Position numbers and translations under genes: made by a program. DNA of 64,000 nt from Hypericum androsaemum (Eukaryota > Streptophyta > Magnoliopsida > Malpighiales > Hypericaceae): the NCBI GenBank assembly GCA_963995505.1, contig OZ023192.1, positions 5,563,001 to 5,627,000 of the forward strand, in the 5' to 3' direction. The notes below the pieces were generated by a model, which worked only from the letters and a program-made list of their open reading frames with translations, had not been told where the DNA came from and did no database searches. Shown piece by piece: positions 35,801-45,965 of the stretch (positions are counted from its first letter, which is position 1; each line of letters begins with the position of its first letter).

Positions 35801-38797
35801 CTTGGGCGTCATGTGGAAAGAGCAAGCGCTATCCAAAATCCAGGAATTAGAATGCTTTGGACTTGACAAAACAGAAAGAAGATCACCATCTGACCCGTCC
35901 GAATGTGAGGCCACATTCACGGAACCTGATCCTTTTTCCTCGCGATCCCGAGTTCTTCTTGGACAATCCTTCTTCACGTGCCCTTTTTCTCCGCACTCGA
36001 AGCAATTTCCCTTGAACCTCCTTGTCCACGACTTGGATCCCTTCCCGTCTTTTGCTCCACTACGATTACCATGGCTACCCCTCACAACCAGCCCTTCCGC
36101 TTGTTTATCGCCATTTTTTCTTCTTTGATGAAACCCTAGCAGAGCACTTGTGATATCTTCCAACACCAGGGACTCCTTTCCCCAAGTTAGAGTTGTAACC
36201 AAATTTTCGTAGGAGCCAGGTAAAGAATTCAGCAGCAACAATGCCTTGTCTTCTTCCTCGAACTTCACATCAACCTTTCTCAAGTCACTCACAAGTTGAC
36301 TGAAACCATTAATGTGTTGGCTCAAATCCGAGCCCTCATTCATCTTGAGCCCGTACAATCTTTGCTTAAGATAAAGCTTGTTCGACAAAGACTTAGACAT
36401 ATACCTTGCCTCCAATTTCTTCCATACCTCAGCTGGTGACTCCTCATCCATGACGTGATACATCACATCATCCGCCAAGCACAAGCAAATTGTCGCCACC
36501 GCCTTGGCCCCCATCTCCTTCCACTCTTGCTCCTCCATCTTCTCGGACTTCTTCTCCGAGAGTGCGATGACCATCCCTTGTTGCACGAGGAGATCCTTGA
36601 CACGCCTTTGCCATAACCCAAAATTTGAAGAACGATCGAACTTCACAAGAGCAAACTTTGCGCCTTCCGTCATCCTCCAACCCAAGCTCTTGATACCAAT
36701 AGTTAGGAATTCAGCAACTAGAGAACAAGATCGCGCAAAGAACACGGAACAAGAGAATTACGTGGTTCGGCCTAATGCCTACGTCCACGGTGAGAAAGGA
36801 GAACTTTTATTGATGGATCCGAGTCACAAATCTATATAAAACCTTAGGGTAACATGTCTTTATATAGAGACAAACCCTTGGTGTACAAGTAACCTATCTA
36901 GGTCTAATTAGGAGTCCAGAATCTAGTCAGAATAGGAATAGGAATAGAAAATAAGTCTTTCCTATTTCTCGCCATCCCAACAAATTTTGTTAAAATCATA
37001 ACTATCAAATATATTAAGTTATATTTTTGGAAGAAAAATTTTGTTAAAATCATAACTATCAAATATATTAAGTTATATTTTTGGAAGAAATTGTAAAATT
37101 TTCAGATTATAAAACACCAAAAGCTAATTCGCTTACCTGCTCGCAAACGGTCAAATTGTTTGAATAGGCCACCCTCAACCGGCAGCCATCCACCAAACCA
37201 CATTCCCTCCCAAATATCCTGATCACCTCCGACTCATTCCTGAACGACCTCGCTCCGGTCCTCATGAACAACGTCATCCCTATCGCCGAGCTCCGGCCGC
37301 CATCCTCGGACATCGTCACGTTACAGAACCTCCTCGCCTTGCACCTGATCAGATCATAAGCCTCCATCCTCCTGTCCCTGGACATGCCTCCTTCGTTGTG
37401 CCTCATAACCACAGCCCTCTCGAAGCAAACCGGGTCGGTGTCGCTGGCCCACCGGAAATCTTCGATACGAGGAGGGGCATTGAAGGTGGCCTCCATTAGG
37501 GTTCTTAGCCATACCCCCATGTTGAACCTGAGCTCGCCCCAATGGTAAAGAACCCACCTATATTGTAAAATTGAAAATTTTGTTACAAAATCTAGTTTAC
37601 TACTAAACGCCTATAAGAAGAAAACTTTATTGTAATCACGACTTGGTATACTTAAAATTTCATTATTTTCGAGATTTATAGTAAATTTTAGAAGATTCAT
37701 TTCTAAGTTTAATTGGTTTTTTACCGGTCTCATTTGTCTGTAAAAGAGTAAATGTGAAATTATTCAATATTTAAGTACCGAAAGATTTTAAAGAAAATAA
37801 ACCGAAGTATTATTTAAAAAAAGATTTTTGGATCTAATCGTGGTGCATAATTTTTTTAAAATCGTTTTGATTTAGTTATCGTAGTTCCACTCTTTTTTTT
37901 TCCATCCTACTGTACTTAGTCCTAAATTAATTAGACGGCTCTTTCAAAATTTCGTCAAAAAATAGGTTATAACTTATTTCGTGAAAAATATTTTTTTATA
38001 TTGGATCCGAAAGAGAGTATTTGAATTTTCTGAATAACTAAAAAGTGTATCATGTTAAAATTTTACTAGGGTTCGCGATGGTGGAGGACTTGGATAGGAA
38101 AAAAATAAAATTTATAATTTTACTTGTAAGATGTCTAATGGAAAATAAGTTATTCGAAATCTTAGTAAAAAAGTTGGAAAAAGAATAATTTTGAATTCGG
38201 GATAGTTATTCGAAATCTTAGTAAAAAGTTGGAAACCTACCTGTTGGGTAAAGCGCATCCGTTCCTCAAGTGCCAACCCACAAACGGGAACACAGCAGAT
38301 AGTCCATGCCAGATATTGTCGTAATTGTAATGGTTATATGACACAAAGGTGAGTCCCTTCATCACCGTCGCGTTCTCCGGCAAAGCTTCCGGCCAAGCAA
38401 CGGCGTACGAGTTCCATGACCCGTCGTGCGTGTCCTTGCCTTTGAGACAAAGAACCCTACCACTCGAATGCTCGGACGGGAACGCCTGGTACTGGACCTC
38501 GCCTTCCTCGTGGACGTCATGCATGGAGCTCATGAACCACGTATGACCCTTGAGGGCCTGGCCGGAGTAACGTAGGTCCTTGAGCGGGAGAAACGTGACC
38601 GATTCGCGGAGCCTTCGGGTGGTGGAGTTGGTTATCTTCGGGCATTGTTTGATGGAGAGGAGCTGGGAGAGGGTGAAGAGAAGGGCAGTAGTGGTTAGTA
38701 GGATGAGGAAGAGTTTGGTCGTTGACATTTTGTAGTTTTTTGTGCTTGGTTTTGGTTTGGTGGTTGGTCTGTTTAGCTCCGGAGGTGATTTAGCCAT
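32841..38797 (-). CDS. Glycosyltransferase family 61 protein (plant GT61, Golgi type II membrane)
   Basis: Three exons are read: 38797-38241, 37557-37137 and 33236-32841. They sum to 1,374 nt, giving 457 residues. A short cytosolic N terminus is followed by one membrane segment (about 24-48, TTKLFLILLTTTALLFTLSQ), giving the type II Golgi topology of the family. The catalytic DUF563/GT61 region includes YNHYNYDNIWHGLSAVFPF at the end of exon 1, WVLYHWGELRFNMG at the start of exon 2, and SPHGAQLTNLFLMDRNSSVM followed by EFFPKGW in exon 3. GT61 members transfer xylose, arabinose or GlcNAc to cell-wall polysaccharides or N-glycans; the sequence does not say which. It resembles the At2g41640/At3g57380 group rather than beta-1,2-xylosyltransferase. 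All junctions are GT-AG and in phase. Intron 2 (33237-37136) contains a complete Copia-type insertion, so correct splicing must remove about 3.9 kb. Confidence 0.9.
33237..34489. other. GT61 intron 2, AT-rich part downstream of the Copia insertion
   Basis: AT-rich intron sequence on the 3' side of the Copia insertion with respect to the gene. No ORF of interest, RNA gene or second element boundary was identified. Confidence 0.55.
34495..34776 (-). repeat. 3' LTR of the Copia-type element
   Basis: On the minus strand it runs TGTTGGGATGGCG to GAATTCTTAACA, the TG-CA termini of an LTR. It differs from the 5' LTR at about three positions of 282, including 34500 (a versus g) and one in the cacaaagctata / cacaaatctata word. 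Confidence 0.92.
34979..36673 (-). CDS. Copia Gag with protease motif and GAG-pre-integrase segment
   Basis: The frame starts MTEGAKFALVKFD at 36673, just after the primer-binding site, and runs about 564 residues. An upstream in-frame Met exists inside the LTR, but the MTEGAK start fits Copia Gags. The N-terminal half is the UBN2/retrotran_gag-type Gag region (LYLKQRLYGLKMNEGSDLSQ). A CCHC zinc knuckle follows (CFECGEKGHVKKDCPR), then a protease-like site (WILDSACSFHMTP, with Ala where many aspartic proteases have Gly), then a GAG-pre-integrase-like stretch (YNGYNYNVVGG). The last 130 or so residues do not match an integrase and look like filler sequence. It probably packages RNA in trans for a non-autonomous lineage. 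Confidence 0.85.
   Translation of the reverse strand: MTEGAKFALVKFDRSSNFGLWQRRVKDLLVQQGMVIALSEKKSEKMEEQEWKEMGAKAVATICLCLADDVMYHVMDEESPAEVWKKLEARYMSKSLSNKLYLKQRLYGLKMNEGSDLSQHINGFSQLVSDLRKVDVKFEEEDKALLLLNSLPGSYENLVTTLTWGKESLVLEDITSALLGFHQRRKNGDKQAEGLVVRGSHGNRSGAKDGKGSKSWTRRFKGNCFECGEKGHVKKDCPRRTRDREEKGSGSVNVASHSDGSDGDLLSVLSSPKHSNSWILDSACSFHMTPKRGWFDTYKFVDSGMVTMGDGSTSRIAGIGDIRIKMWDGVERKLCGVRHVPKLERNLISLGALDYNGYNYNVVGGLIEVEKDAVVVMKGERNARNTYRLVGNTVVGGVTSLGSDRGEKSSCVMEQKLDMNGLSRVEIRKDKVSKFPLWLSKRTCTSKVLGRFCMRNTKPLVAPRANQVSHSRPNSGVRGMSRVLLGRTKGCPLYAMACSIGMRQEGPAEKQFEVAEHGVDRKIESASIGHKFASAGGLASWSSIEVGENRPSKLRSSSLGAGSK
36701..36982 (-). repeat. 5' LTR of the Copia-type element
   Basis: Nearly identical partner of 34495-34776. 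It should carry the promoter for the element's minus-strand transcript; ctttatatagagacaaaccc on the plus strand gives a TATATAAAG word on the minus strand. Its inner terminus reads CCTAACT rather than CTTAACA. Confidence 0.92.
36983..37090. repeat. Two-copy 54-bp direct tandem repeat next to the Copia 5' LTR
   Basis: Two adjacent units begin aattttgttaaaatcataac with a period of 54 bp and essentially no differences. The first five bases of the first unit are the right copy of the element's AATTT target duplication. It lies in GT61 intron 2, about 50 bp from the exon 2 donor. Confidence 0.85.
37558..38240. other. GT61 intron 1
   Basis: AT-rich intron between exons 1 and 2. Near the exon 1 donor a short direct repeat occurs (agttattcgaaatcttagta, twice, at about 38147 and 38204). 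No other feature is seen. Confidence 0.7.
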
Positions 38798-40087
38798 GGA
38801 TGAGATCTATCTTTACTCTATTGAGTCATGGGAATCGCGAAGGAGAAGAAAAGGAAAGTTAGGTGGTGATCAATGGAGAGGAACAAAATTGGGGAATAGT
38901 TGAGGGAATTAAGGGTAAAGATAGAAGGTAAGCCGAAACGCTTCCTTTTATGGGCACGGATATTATCAGCTAGTCACGATATATAACAAGTGACAAAATA
39001 TTTGTGTTGTTCTAATTAATAGTTTTCGAGTTCGAGCCACAGAAAATACAATAGCAATAAATATGTTATGAGAGCTTCTACGTATTTCAAATCTCCTAGC
39101 CAAATAGTATTCTAATTTAATCTCCTATCCAATAGCTCAAGTAAGTTTAATTTATATAAATAGGCATGGTTCGTTATATTTTTTTGGCCACCTGATATTA
39201 GGACATCACATCAACTAATCCAAATTTGAGGTGAAATTTTTGAAAGTTAATAAAAAAAATTCAAGACTTAAATTCTAGACCTCTTGGTTAATTTAGAACA
39301 AACTCTCACTCGTCAAATAAAAGTTAGGACAAAGGTTGGTTCATTATGTAATAATTAGAGAAAATGGAAGCATAAGATTGTAATTTAGATTCAGAAAACC
39401 TTTCATTTTATCAAAATAATTATGATCATCAGTCAGAAAGCTCTAAGACGAGATGGCTGGATGTGCTTGGATACCTAATTTCTTTTGGATGTGAACTTAA
39501 ATACCTATTTTGATGGAAAACATGTCAAAGATACTCTCCTAGGCAAATAGCCTAATATTAGGCGGCGTGGTAGTTCAAAAATAAAAATGGAAACACACCT
39601 ACCGTTCTGAATATTTAACAGCTTATCCGATTTTCCAAACAATAAGTTATAAATACAAATTTATATCGAATCTAAAATTCTTTTTATTTAAGTAAATTGA
39701 GTAATATAACTACACCAAAGTGATTTATTCACAGATCATACAAAGTTGCACGAGTGGGGCAACCTTAACGAGCTATGCACCAATATCATACAAACGGGAT
39801 ATCGAGCGGTTCATAAAGTGGGTGAGTTAACCCCCAAACCCATAACAAAAAAGTTTTTGATACGTGGTCGGACCACTTTTTTAAAAACATTGTGAAAAAA
39901 CCCATGATTTCTATGTTGCATATTGCGTCAGCAGCAATCATTTTCACTCACTACAGAAAAAATAAGGTATTCTCTGGATTTTAAGATTTTTTTTTTGCCA
40001 TACGAATTAAGAGGTACACAAAAAAAAACGCAGTTATCAAGAAGTAACAGTCAGAAAAGCAGATACATAAAACCAGCATGAATCATC
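38798..40087. other. GT61 upstream region
   Basis: The first 100-150 bases are the GT61 5' leader and promoter side. The rest is AT-rich, with no gene recognised. A tRNA-like B-box word (gagttcgagccac) at about 39019 is isolated and not convincing as a SINE. Confidence 0.45.
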
Positions 40088-41297
40088 ATGCCTTCAAAGT
40101 CGAATGTTATCCCCTATATCTACCTCGTGCTCTTCTCACTTGCCACCGTCTGTTATGGACAATGTTTTAAAAATCATGGTCGGACCGACAGTCAGACCGG
40201 TCCGACTGCCACCTGAGTACAATACCGGTCTGTTTTTTGGTTAAAAACCGGAGAGCGGTTGAACTGCCAAAAATCTGGCCAGACCGAATGGTTCAATAGC
40301 TTGGTCGACCCGATTCAACCAGAACAAAAAAAAATGGCCGAACAAAAAAAAACGGGGCCTAAAAAATGCAAAAAGCATCCAGTAAACCCAAAACCCCCAA
40401 ATTTCACCCGTCGCCCAAACCTAATTTTACACTCGCCGCTCCCATTTGTTTGACTTCGATCAAATCGTGCCTTGCCCCGCACCCCCACCTTGCCACCGCC
40501 ACAGTCGAAAGGTCTCCTGGTAAGGTTATGCGTGGGTTAAAGAGGGTTGTCTTACTCCCTTCCATGTTTTTCCTCACACTATTTCCTTTAGATTTTTCTC
40601 TTATTTTTTTTGGGTGGCACAATGTGAGAAGGTAAACTGAAAATACGAGAAAGGAATGAAAATAGGATGAGATTGTGGGATTCAGAGAAGGGGATGTGAA
40701 CTAAGAAGAGGACTCACAGAAGGAGATTAAAAGAAAGGACATGTCTAAGGGTATGGGAATGGCCAAAGAGGTACAGGTGAGTGATTGAGAAGAACTTTAA
40801 AAAAAATATGGCCAAGAGGAGGAGACGTAAAGGAAAAAGATTTAAAAAAATACATGTTAAAGGGGATGTGAAGGGAAAGGGGTGCATGGAAGGAACTAAA
40901 AAATTAGAGGGCAAAGGGGATCTGTTGAGTAAGGGTACTCTCGACTGAAAAGGGGTACCTCTCAAAAAAGAAAAAGGGGTACTTTCTTAAAAAAAGACTG
41001 AAAAATGGTACTGTTTCTCCTAAAAACAAAAGGGGTACTATTGGGGGAAGGGGATTTAAAAAGTATCGGTCTGACCGGTGGTCTGGCCGGCTGAACCAGT
41101 CTGGCCGGAAAATATTAGAAATCCGGGTCGCTCTCCAATTCGGTTTTAAAAACATTGGTTATGGACAGCATTGGAAAGATGATCTCCGAACAGTCCCGAA
41201 CAACATCTACGGCAGAGAGACGGATATTTTCTTCCGAAATTCGAACTTGGTCAGGCAAATCATTTCCAGCTACTCGAACAGGTTGTACTTAGGATGA
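40088..41297 (+). pseudogene. Small ORF with signal peptide, split by a hAT-type insertion
   Basis: ATG at 40088 opens a frame with a basic start, a hydrophobic core (VIPYIYLVLFSLATVCYG) and a likely signal-peptidase site near CYGQ. The hAT element at 40160-41157 interrupts it, so the current frame runs into transposon sequence and soon stops. Skipping the element plus one copy of the 8-bp duplication, the frame continues in phase from 41166 (QHWKDDLRTVPNNIYGRETD) to a TGA at 41295. That is 67 codons in total, with few cysteines. I do not recognise the family. The frame continuity may be chance; an exon of a secreted-peptide gene is the alternative. It lies 3' of CDC123 on the opposite strand. 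Confidence 0.4.
40160..41157. mobile_element. Non-autonomous hAT-type element, copy A
   Basis: The element is 998 bp and flanked by a perfect 8-bp target duplication GTTATGGA (40152-40159 and 41158-41165). Terminal inverted repeats are CAATGTTTTAAAA at the left and the complement of CAATGTTTTTAAAACC at the right. The 8-bp duplication and short TIRs are hAT hallmarks. Subterminal regions are rich in GGTC/GACC words (ggtcggaccgacagtcagac). No transposase is present. The interior has a C/A-rich stretch (40360-40520) and a long purine-rich stretch (40640-41050) with no recognised gene. It shares ends and subterminal words with the element at 51070-51997. Confidence 0.85.
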
Positions 41298-41725
41298 TTT
41301 CCAGAATCACTACAAAATATGAAAATACTAATGCCATCAAGTCAATGCAGCTGGAAAAACCATGTTCTTATGGCTCAAACTCTAACCGAGTTTTCTCTAA
41401 AAAAATTACTTTCTAATATTTGCAAGCACGGGACAATATTATCACACCTTAGCAAATCCTAGTTCAAATCTAATCACATCAACTACTTTTGTATACTTCA
41501 TACAGGTCTAGCAAGATTATCCCACGAAGGTCTTCGAACATCGCAACACACATTCCAACTGACATGAATTCGAGCACCAGTAGTTAGTACCAAGACAAAG
41601 ACGGGACAAATTAGGTCATACTTTCGTAAAGGAAGAAATTCCCATCAACCAGACAATTGCTTAGTAGAGCAGTACTTGAAGCCACAACAAGCGCTAGCAA
41701 CTAACTACAGATACTTACAAGATTC
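41298..41725. other. CDC123 3' flank
   Basis: This holds the presumed CDC123 3' UTR (minus strand). No repeat or other gene was recognised. Confidence 0.5.
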
Positions 41726-42739
41726 TCAGGCACCTGCAGACGACATTTTCTGTTTCCTATACTCTTCATCAGCTTTTCTCAAGAACTGGTCCCAGCCGCT
41801 CCCTGGACCTGTATCCAAGTAATCCTGTGGCACTGCCGTCTTCAGACCGGGCCGGATACCACACTGGCTTTCCACAATTCTGAAGTCCACACCACTGATT
41901 TCTTCATCAAGCTTCTGTTCAAGTTCCTCCCAAGTGAAAAGTAGAGGAAGCGTGAACGCACCCCATGGGTTAAAATCAACAATCTTAACCCGTTCATCTG
42001 TCGTCACATATACATCGAATGAGTAATTCTCCGATTCGAATTTCAGCCTTATTTTCTTCATGAAGAAGTTCTCAATCAATGGCTGGATGCTACTTTTCTT
42101 CTCTTCAAGGAGAGGATAAAATGCAGTCACCTCACGCTGAGAGATCCCAACTAAGCAATGACGGCGCACAAAACAACGGAATTCCATCTCGGGCAACAAA
42201 AAAGGGTACCACTTTCGAAGAGCGAGATTGAAACTTTGTGGTCTTGACGTGGTCTGATCACTGCACGAGTCATAAGCGTGGCACAAGTCATGGACCAACG
42301 AGTCAGATGACCTTAGCAATAGTGCAATTTCACTGAAAGAAGTGCAGCCAAGTGTCCCAGATGTGCTAATCCAAGCAGAGTCTTTCGGTGAACTCCAATT
42401 CAGCTTAGGGAAGACAGCACCTCCAAGGGTTTCAATTGATTCCTTAACTTGCAGTTCAAGTTCTGGGAAAGAAGGTGGGTCAGTCTGTTCAGCTTCATCA
42501 CCAGATCCTTCAGAAACCTGATAATCTTCATCCTCTTCGGGATTGTGAACTCTATTAGGCAGAGCGTCCTCATCAGACGCAGACGCAGGGAGGAGGAAGG
42601 GCCCTGAATCATCAAGAAGGTACCCGACAAACGCTTCTGGGAGTTGATGGATTATGGTCCTGAGAGATACAGACTCGAACTTGGGAAACCATTCCTGGAT
42701 CTGACAACGGTTAACATCCTCTTCCTTCATAGCTAACAA
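41726..42739 (-). CDS. CDC123: CDC123/D123 homologue, eIF2 assembly factor
   Basis: The D123 family is an ATP-grasp-like cytosolic chaperone. In yeast Cdc123 it promotes assembly of the eIF2 alpha-beta-gamma complex and so translation initiation. The frame is one uninterrupted exon of 337 codons. The second Met (MKEEDVNRCQIQEW, start at 42730) fits the family start better than MLAMKEED. Landmarks are FPKFESVSLRTIIHQLPEAF near the N terminus, an acidic linker (EEDEDYQVSEGSGDEAEQTD), then LPEMEFRCFVRRHCLVGISQ followed by REVTAFYP, and the DFNPWGAFTLPLLFTWEEL nucleotide/metal-binding motif. The C-terminal part ends KQKMSSAGA. All conserved parts that I know are present and there is no frame break. 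The upstream region to about 43450 probably contains a leader intron. Confidence 0.93.
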   Translation of the reverse strand: MLAMKEEDVNRCQIQEWFPKFESVSLRTIIHQLPEAFVGYLLDDSGPFLLPASASDEDALPNRVHNPEEDEDYQVSEGSGDEAEQTDPPSFPELELQVKESIETLGGAVFPKLNWSSPKDSAWISTSGTLGCTSFSEIALLLRSSDSLVHDLCHAYDSCSDQTTSRPQSFNLALRKWYPFLLPEMEFRCFVRRHCLVGISQREVTAFYPLLEEKKSSIQPLIENFFMKKIRLKFESENYSFDVYVTTDERVKIVDFNPWGAFTLPLLFTWEELEQKLDEEISGVDFRIVESQCGIRPGLKTAVPQDYLDTGPGSGWDQFLRKADEEYRKQKMSSAGA

Positions 42740-43625
42740 ATTCGCACCAACTACTCGGTTTGAGACAGAACAGCTCCCTGGCTACTTTTACTTGTCTACC
42801 TGAAACATGAATCGATCAATATGGTGAGTAGCCCTAATGAAAATCGCTGAAAAACCTATCAAACTCGGTCCAATCCCTTGGATAACTAGCAGAACCATCG
42901 TAATCGTTTCCACTTCAAACAAACAAGCCCGCTTCTGAAAAGAATTATACAAAAACAAGGGAGAGTATTTGCAGAAGAAAGTTCATCAACAAAGGAATAC
43001 GGTTTTGCAATAACAGTAACACCTCGGGGACACAACGGTAAATTTTTTACACCAAGAATACACATTGTCAGGTTTGAACTGGACCTCCGTCAAATCTTTC
43101 TACGTCTTATGCCACTAGGCCAGTTGCGTAGACACAATCTACTTGTTTAGAAATCCAATAACCCACAATTATAACAGCAACTTCAGCAAAAAAAATCCCC
43201 ATAAAAACATGGTAAAATAAGCTCAACCAAATCACAAGAACACAATTCACCATGAACAAAAAAATTCAAACATCTACAGAAGTTGAAGCCAAAGAGACAA
43301 ATCATCAAACAGAAAGCGGGTGCCAATTCCATTGTAAACTTATTGTTAGGCGAAAACAAACGGAGAGAACGGGAGGGGTGGAGGCCAGGGTTTACCGGAG
43401 GCCGGAGTCCTTGGTGAAGACAGCGAAGTTCTCGGTGGAGCCGTCGTGGAGGTCGCTTTTGTTTGTTTTCGTTATTGGCTTCTTTTTTAGGGCAAACCTC
43501 GGTATTTATATTAATTCGAAAAGTCCAAAAAAGAATTTTTTTTTTAATAAAAGAAAGTATTATATCAAGTTCGGGGTGATATACGACTCAATTCCGTAAA
43601 AGTAAATCAAGTCTAGCCTACAAAT
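42740..43625. other. CDC123 5' leader region with a possible tRNA-derived SINE
   Basis: A likely 5' leader with an intron, and a GC-rich first exon around 43370-43450 (minus strand). At about 43070-43140 the minus strand reads TGGCCTAGTGGCATAAGACG and later AGGTCCAGTTCAAACCTGAC, resembling the A and B boxes of a tRNA-derived SINE. No poly(A) end or target duplication was confirmed. Confidence 0.4.
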
Positions 43626-45062
43626 CCAACGCGTTGGATTGTACACGAACACTAATACGTTCATTCCGTGCGACGCGGGAAAAGATCTAAGCTGTCCACG
43701 TGTCATGGCCCAGATCAAATGGCACAGGGGCATTTCAGGTTTTGTTTTTCTCTTCCCTTATTTTTTCTTCGTTTTGATTTTTCGGTTGGAAAGCCATAAC
43801 TTTTTTACTTCAGAGTCTGATTGAGGTGATTCAAATTGCTCTGAAAATCCGAGATGTATATCTACAACTTGTCAGTTTATAGCTTCTACAAATTCAGAGT
43901 GGAAGAATGTCAAAAATACGTTTGAAGTCAAAAGCCGGTCGAGTTACGATCAAATGATTTCGATTGGGAGCCACAACTTCTTATTCTGGAGTTTGATTGA
44001 GGTGATTCAAGTTGTTGTGTGAAGCTGAGATGTATATCTACAACTTTGTAGTTTATGACTTTTCTAAATTCAGACTGTAAGGATGTCGAAAATTTGTTTG
44101 AAGTTAAAAGTCGATCAAGTTACGCTCGACTGCTTTCAGTTGGGAGCTCTGAAATAGCTCTGAAAAACTGAGATGTATATCTACAAGTTTGTAGTTTATA
44201 ATTTCTACAAATTCAGAGTGGAAGAAAGTTGAAAATATGTTTGAAGTCAAAAGCCGGTCGAGTTATAATCAACTAATTTTGGTTGGGGTTCTTATTCTGG
44301 AGTCTGATTGAGGTGATTCAAGTTGTTGTGTGAAGCTGAGATGTATATCTACAATTTTGTAGTTTATGACTTTTCCAAATTCGGAGTGTAAGGGTGTAGA
44401 AATTTTGTTTGAAGTCAAAAGTCGATCGAGTAACGCTCGACTGATTTCGGTTGGGAGCCAGAAATTTTTACTCCGGAGTCCGATTGAGTTGATTTAAATT
44501 GTTGTACGAAGTTGAAACATATATCTACAACTTTGTAGTTTATGACTTCTCCAAATTTGGAGTATAAGGGTGTCGAAAATACGTTTGAAGTTAAAGCTGA
44601 CCGAGTTACAAGCCCAGTGTATATCAAATGGCATGCCGAGGTTATGTCAAAAAGCATGTCCAGGTTATGTCAAAAAGCATGTCCAGGTTATGTCAAATGG
44701 CATTCTCAGGTTATATCAAACGGCAGCCCATGTTATGTCAAATGACATGCCCAAGTTATGTCAAAAGGCATGTTAGGTTAATATTTAATAAATTTTATAA
44801 CAAATTAAATAATTAATCAAATGGCAGGTCTGATTATGATTAAATGGCATGCTTGGTTACGTAAAATGACACGCCCGATTATGATAAAATGACATAACCT
44901 GTTATATTAAAATAATCAATATTAATTAATACTTATGATAAAAATTTAAATTAATTAATTAAATAGTATATTCGTTTATGTTAAAATGGCATGACCAACT
45001 ATGACTTAAATGGCATGTTCGGCTTTGTGAAATGGCATTCACGGTTACGATAATATTAATTA

Positions 45063-45965
45063 GAGATAATTACTGAGAGGACCCCAGTGTATAGTCAAAT
45101 AGACTCTCAGGACCCTGTAGTTTCCCTACTAATTGCTGAGCCCCTGTAGTTTGGCTATTATTATACATTCTGGTCCCTGTAGCCAGAATTGACAATTTTT
45201 CTGGCGAACTCCCCACCTGAAATGTCTAAAATGGCCCTTACATAAAAAGACAAAAAATTATCTCTCCTCTCTTCTCTTCTCCCTTCTCTCTTGCATCTCC
45301 TTCAACCCAAATTCAGAAAACTAAAATATCGATTCTTATTTGGACAGTTTGACAAATCACCATTGAAAGAGGAACGAGCTTCTCGGGGAAAAAACCATCT
45401 CTCCGGCCATCTGCCGCCTAGAAAGCCTCTCCTCCCTCACTCTCACTGACTGGAAGGCCATCACCGGCGTGATCCCACCCTTTGTCGCCTCGATCCCTTT
45501 CCTCCGCGTCCTCGACCTCGATGGTAACAGCCTCTCCGGCATCATCCCCGCTGACATCGGCCTACTCCAGCACCTCACCGTCCTCAACCTCGGCGACAAC
45601 TTCATCTTCGAAAGGATTCCCCCGTCATTGACCAATTTATCCAGCCTGACACACCTGGATTTCAATGGTGATTTGTCAAACTGTCCAAATAAGAATCGAT
45701 ATTTTAGTTTTCTGGATTTGGGTTGAAGGAGATGCAAGAGAGAAGGGAGAAGAGAAGAGAGGAGAGATAATTTTTTGTCTTTTTGTGTAAGGGGCATTTT
45801 AGACATTTCAGGTGGGGAGTTCGCCGAAAAAATTACCGATTCCGGCTACAGGGACTTGAGTGTATAATAGTAGACAAACTACAGGGGCTCAGCAATTAGT
45901 AAAGAAACTACAGGGTCCTCAGAGTCTATTTGACTATAGCCTAGGGTCCTCTCAGTAATTATCTC
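45063..45965 (+). mobile_element. Pack-MULE with about 305-bp TIRs carrying an LRR gene fragment
   Basis: The element is 903 bp with a perfect 9-bp target duplication TATTAATTA (45054-45062 and 45966-45974). TIRs are 45063-45367 and 45661-45965. They are highly similar by eye along their whole length, from GAGATAATTACTGAGAGGAC at the outside to ACAAATCACCATTGAAA at the inside. The central 290 bp or so is captured gene sequence. No transposase is present. The structure would fold into a long hairpin if transcribed. It is inserted in repeat family R copy 2. Confidence 0.9.
45380..45662 (+). pseudogene. Captured leucine-rich-repeat fragment (DRT100-like)
   Basis: Open frame between the TIRs reading TISPAICRLESLSSLTLTDW, then ITGVIPPFVASIPFLRVLDL, DGNSLSGIIPADIGLLQHLT and VLNLGDNFIFERIPPSLTNL. 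The order and wording match the early LRRs of plant DNA-damage-repair/toleration protein 100 (DRT100) and related extracellular LRR proteins. There is no signal peptide, start or end from the parent gene, so it is a fragment of about three to four repeats. The frame stays open through the fragment and then enters the right TIR. Confidence 0.8.

Larger units (their letters stand above)
34495..36982 (-). mobile_element. Complete non-autonomous Copia-type LTR retrotransposon in GT61 intron 2
   Basis: The element is 2,488 bp, with 282-bp LTRs at both ends and a 5-bp target duplication AATTT (34490-34494 and 36983-36987). It reads on the minus strand, the same strand as the host gene. Just inside the 5' LTR a primer-binding site, TTGGTATCAAGAGC, is complementary to the 3' end of initiator Met tRNA. 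A purine-rich tract (AAGGTGGAGATTG) precedes the 3' LTR. It encodes only Gag with a protease-like motif and a pre-integrase segment. Integrase, reverse transcriptase and RNase H are absent, so it needs enzymes from another element. Confidence 0.93.

Noticed and set aside
43070..43140. tRNA gene on the minus strand
   Set aside because: It has A- and B-box-like words but no acceptor stem or cloverleaf that I could pair; at most a SINE remnant.
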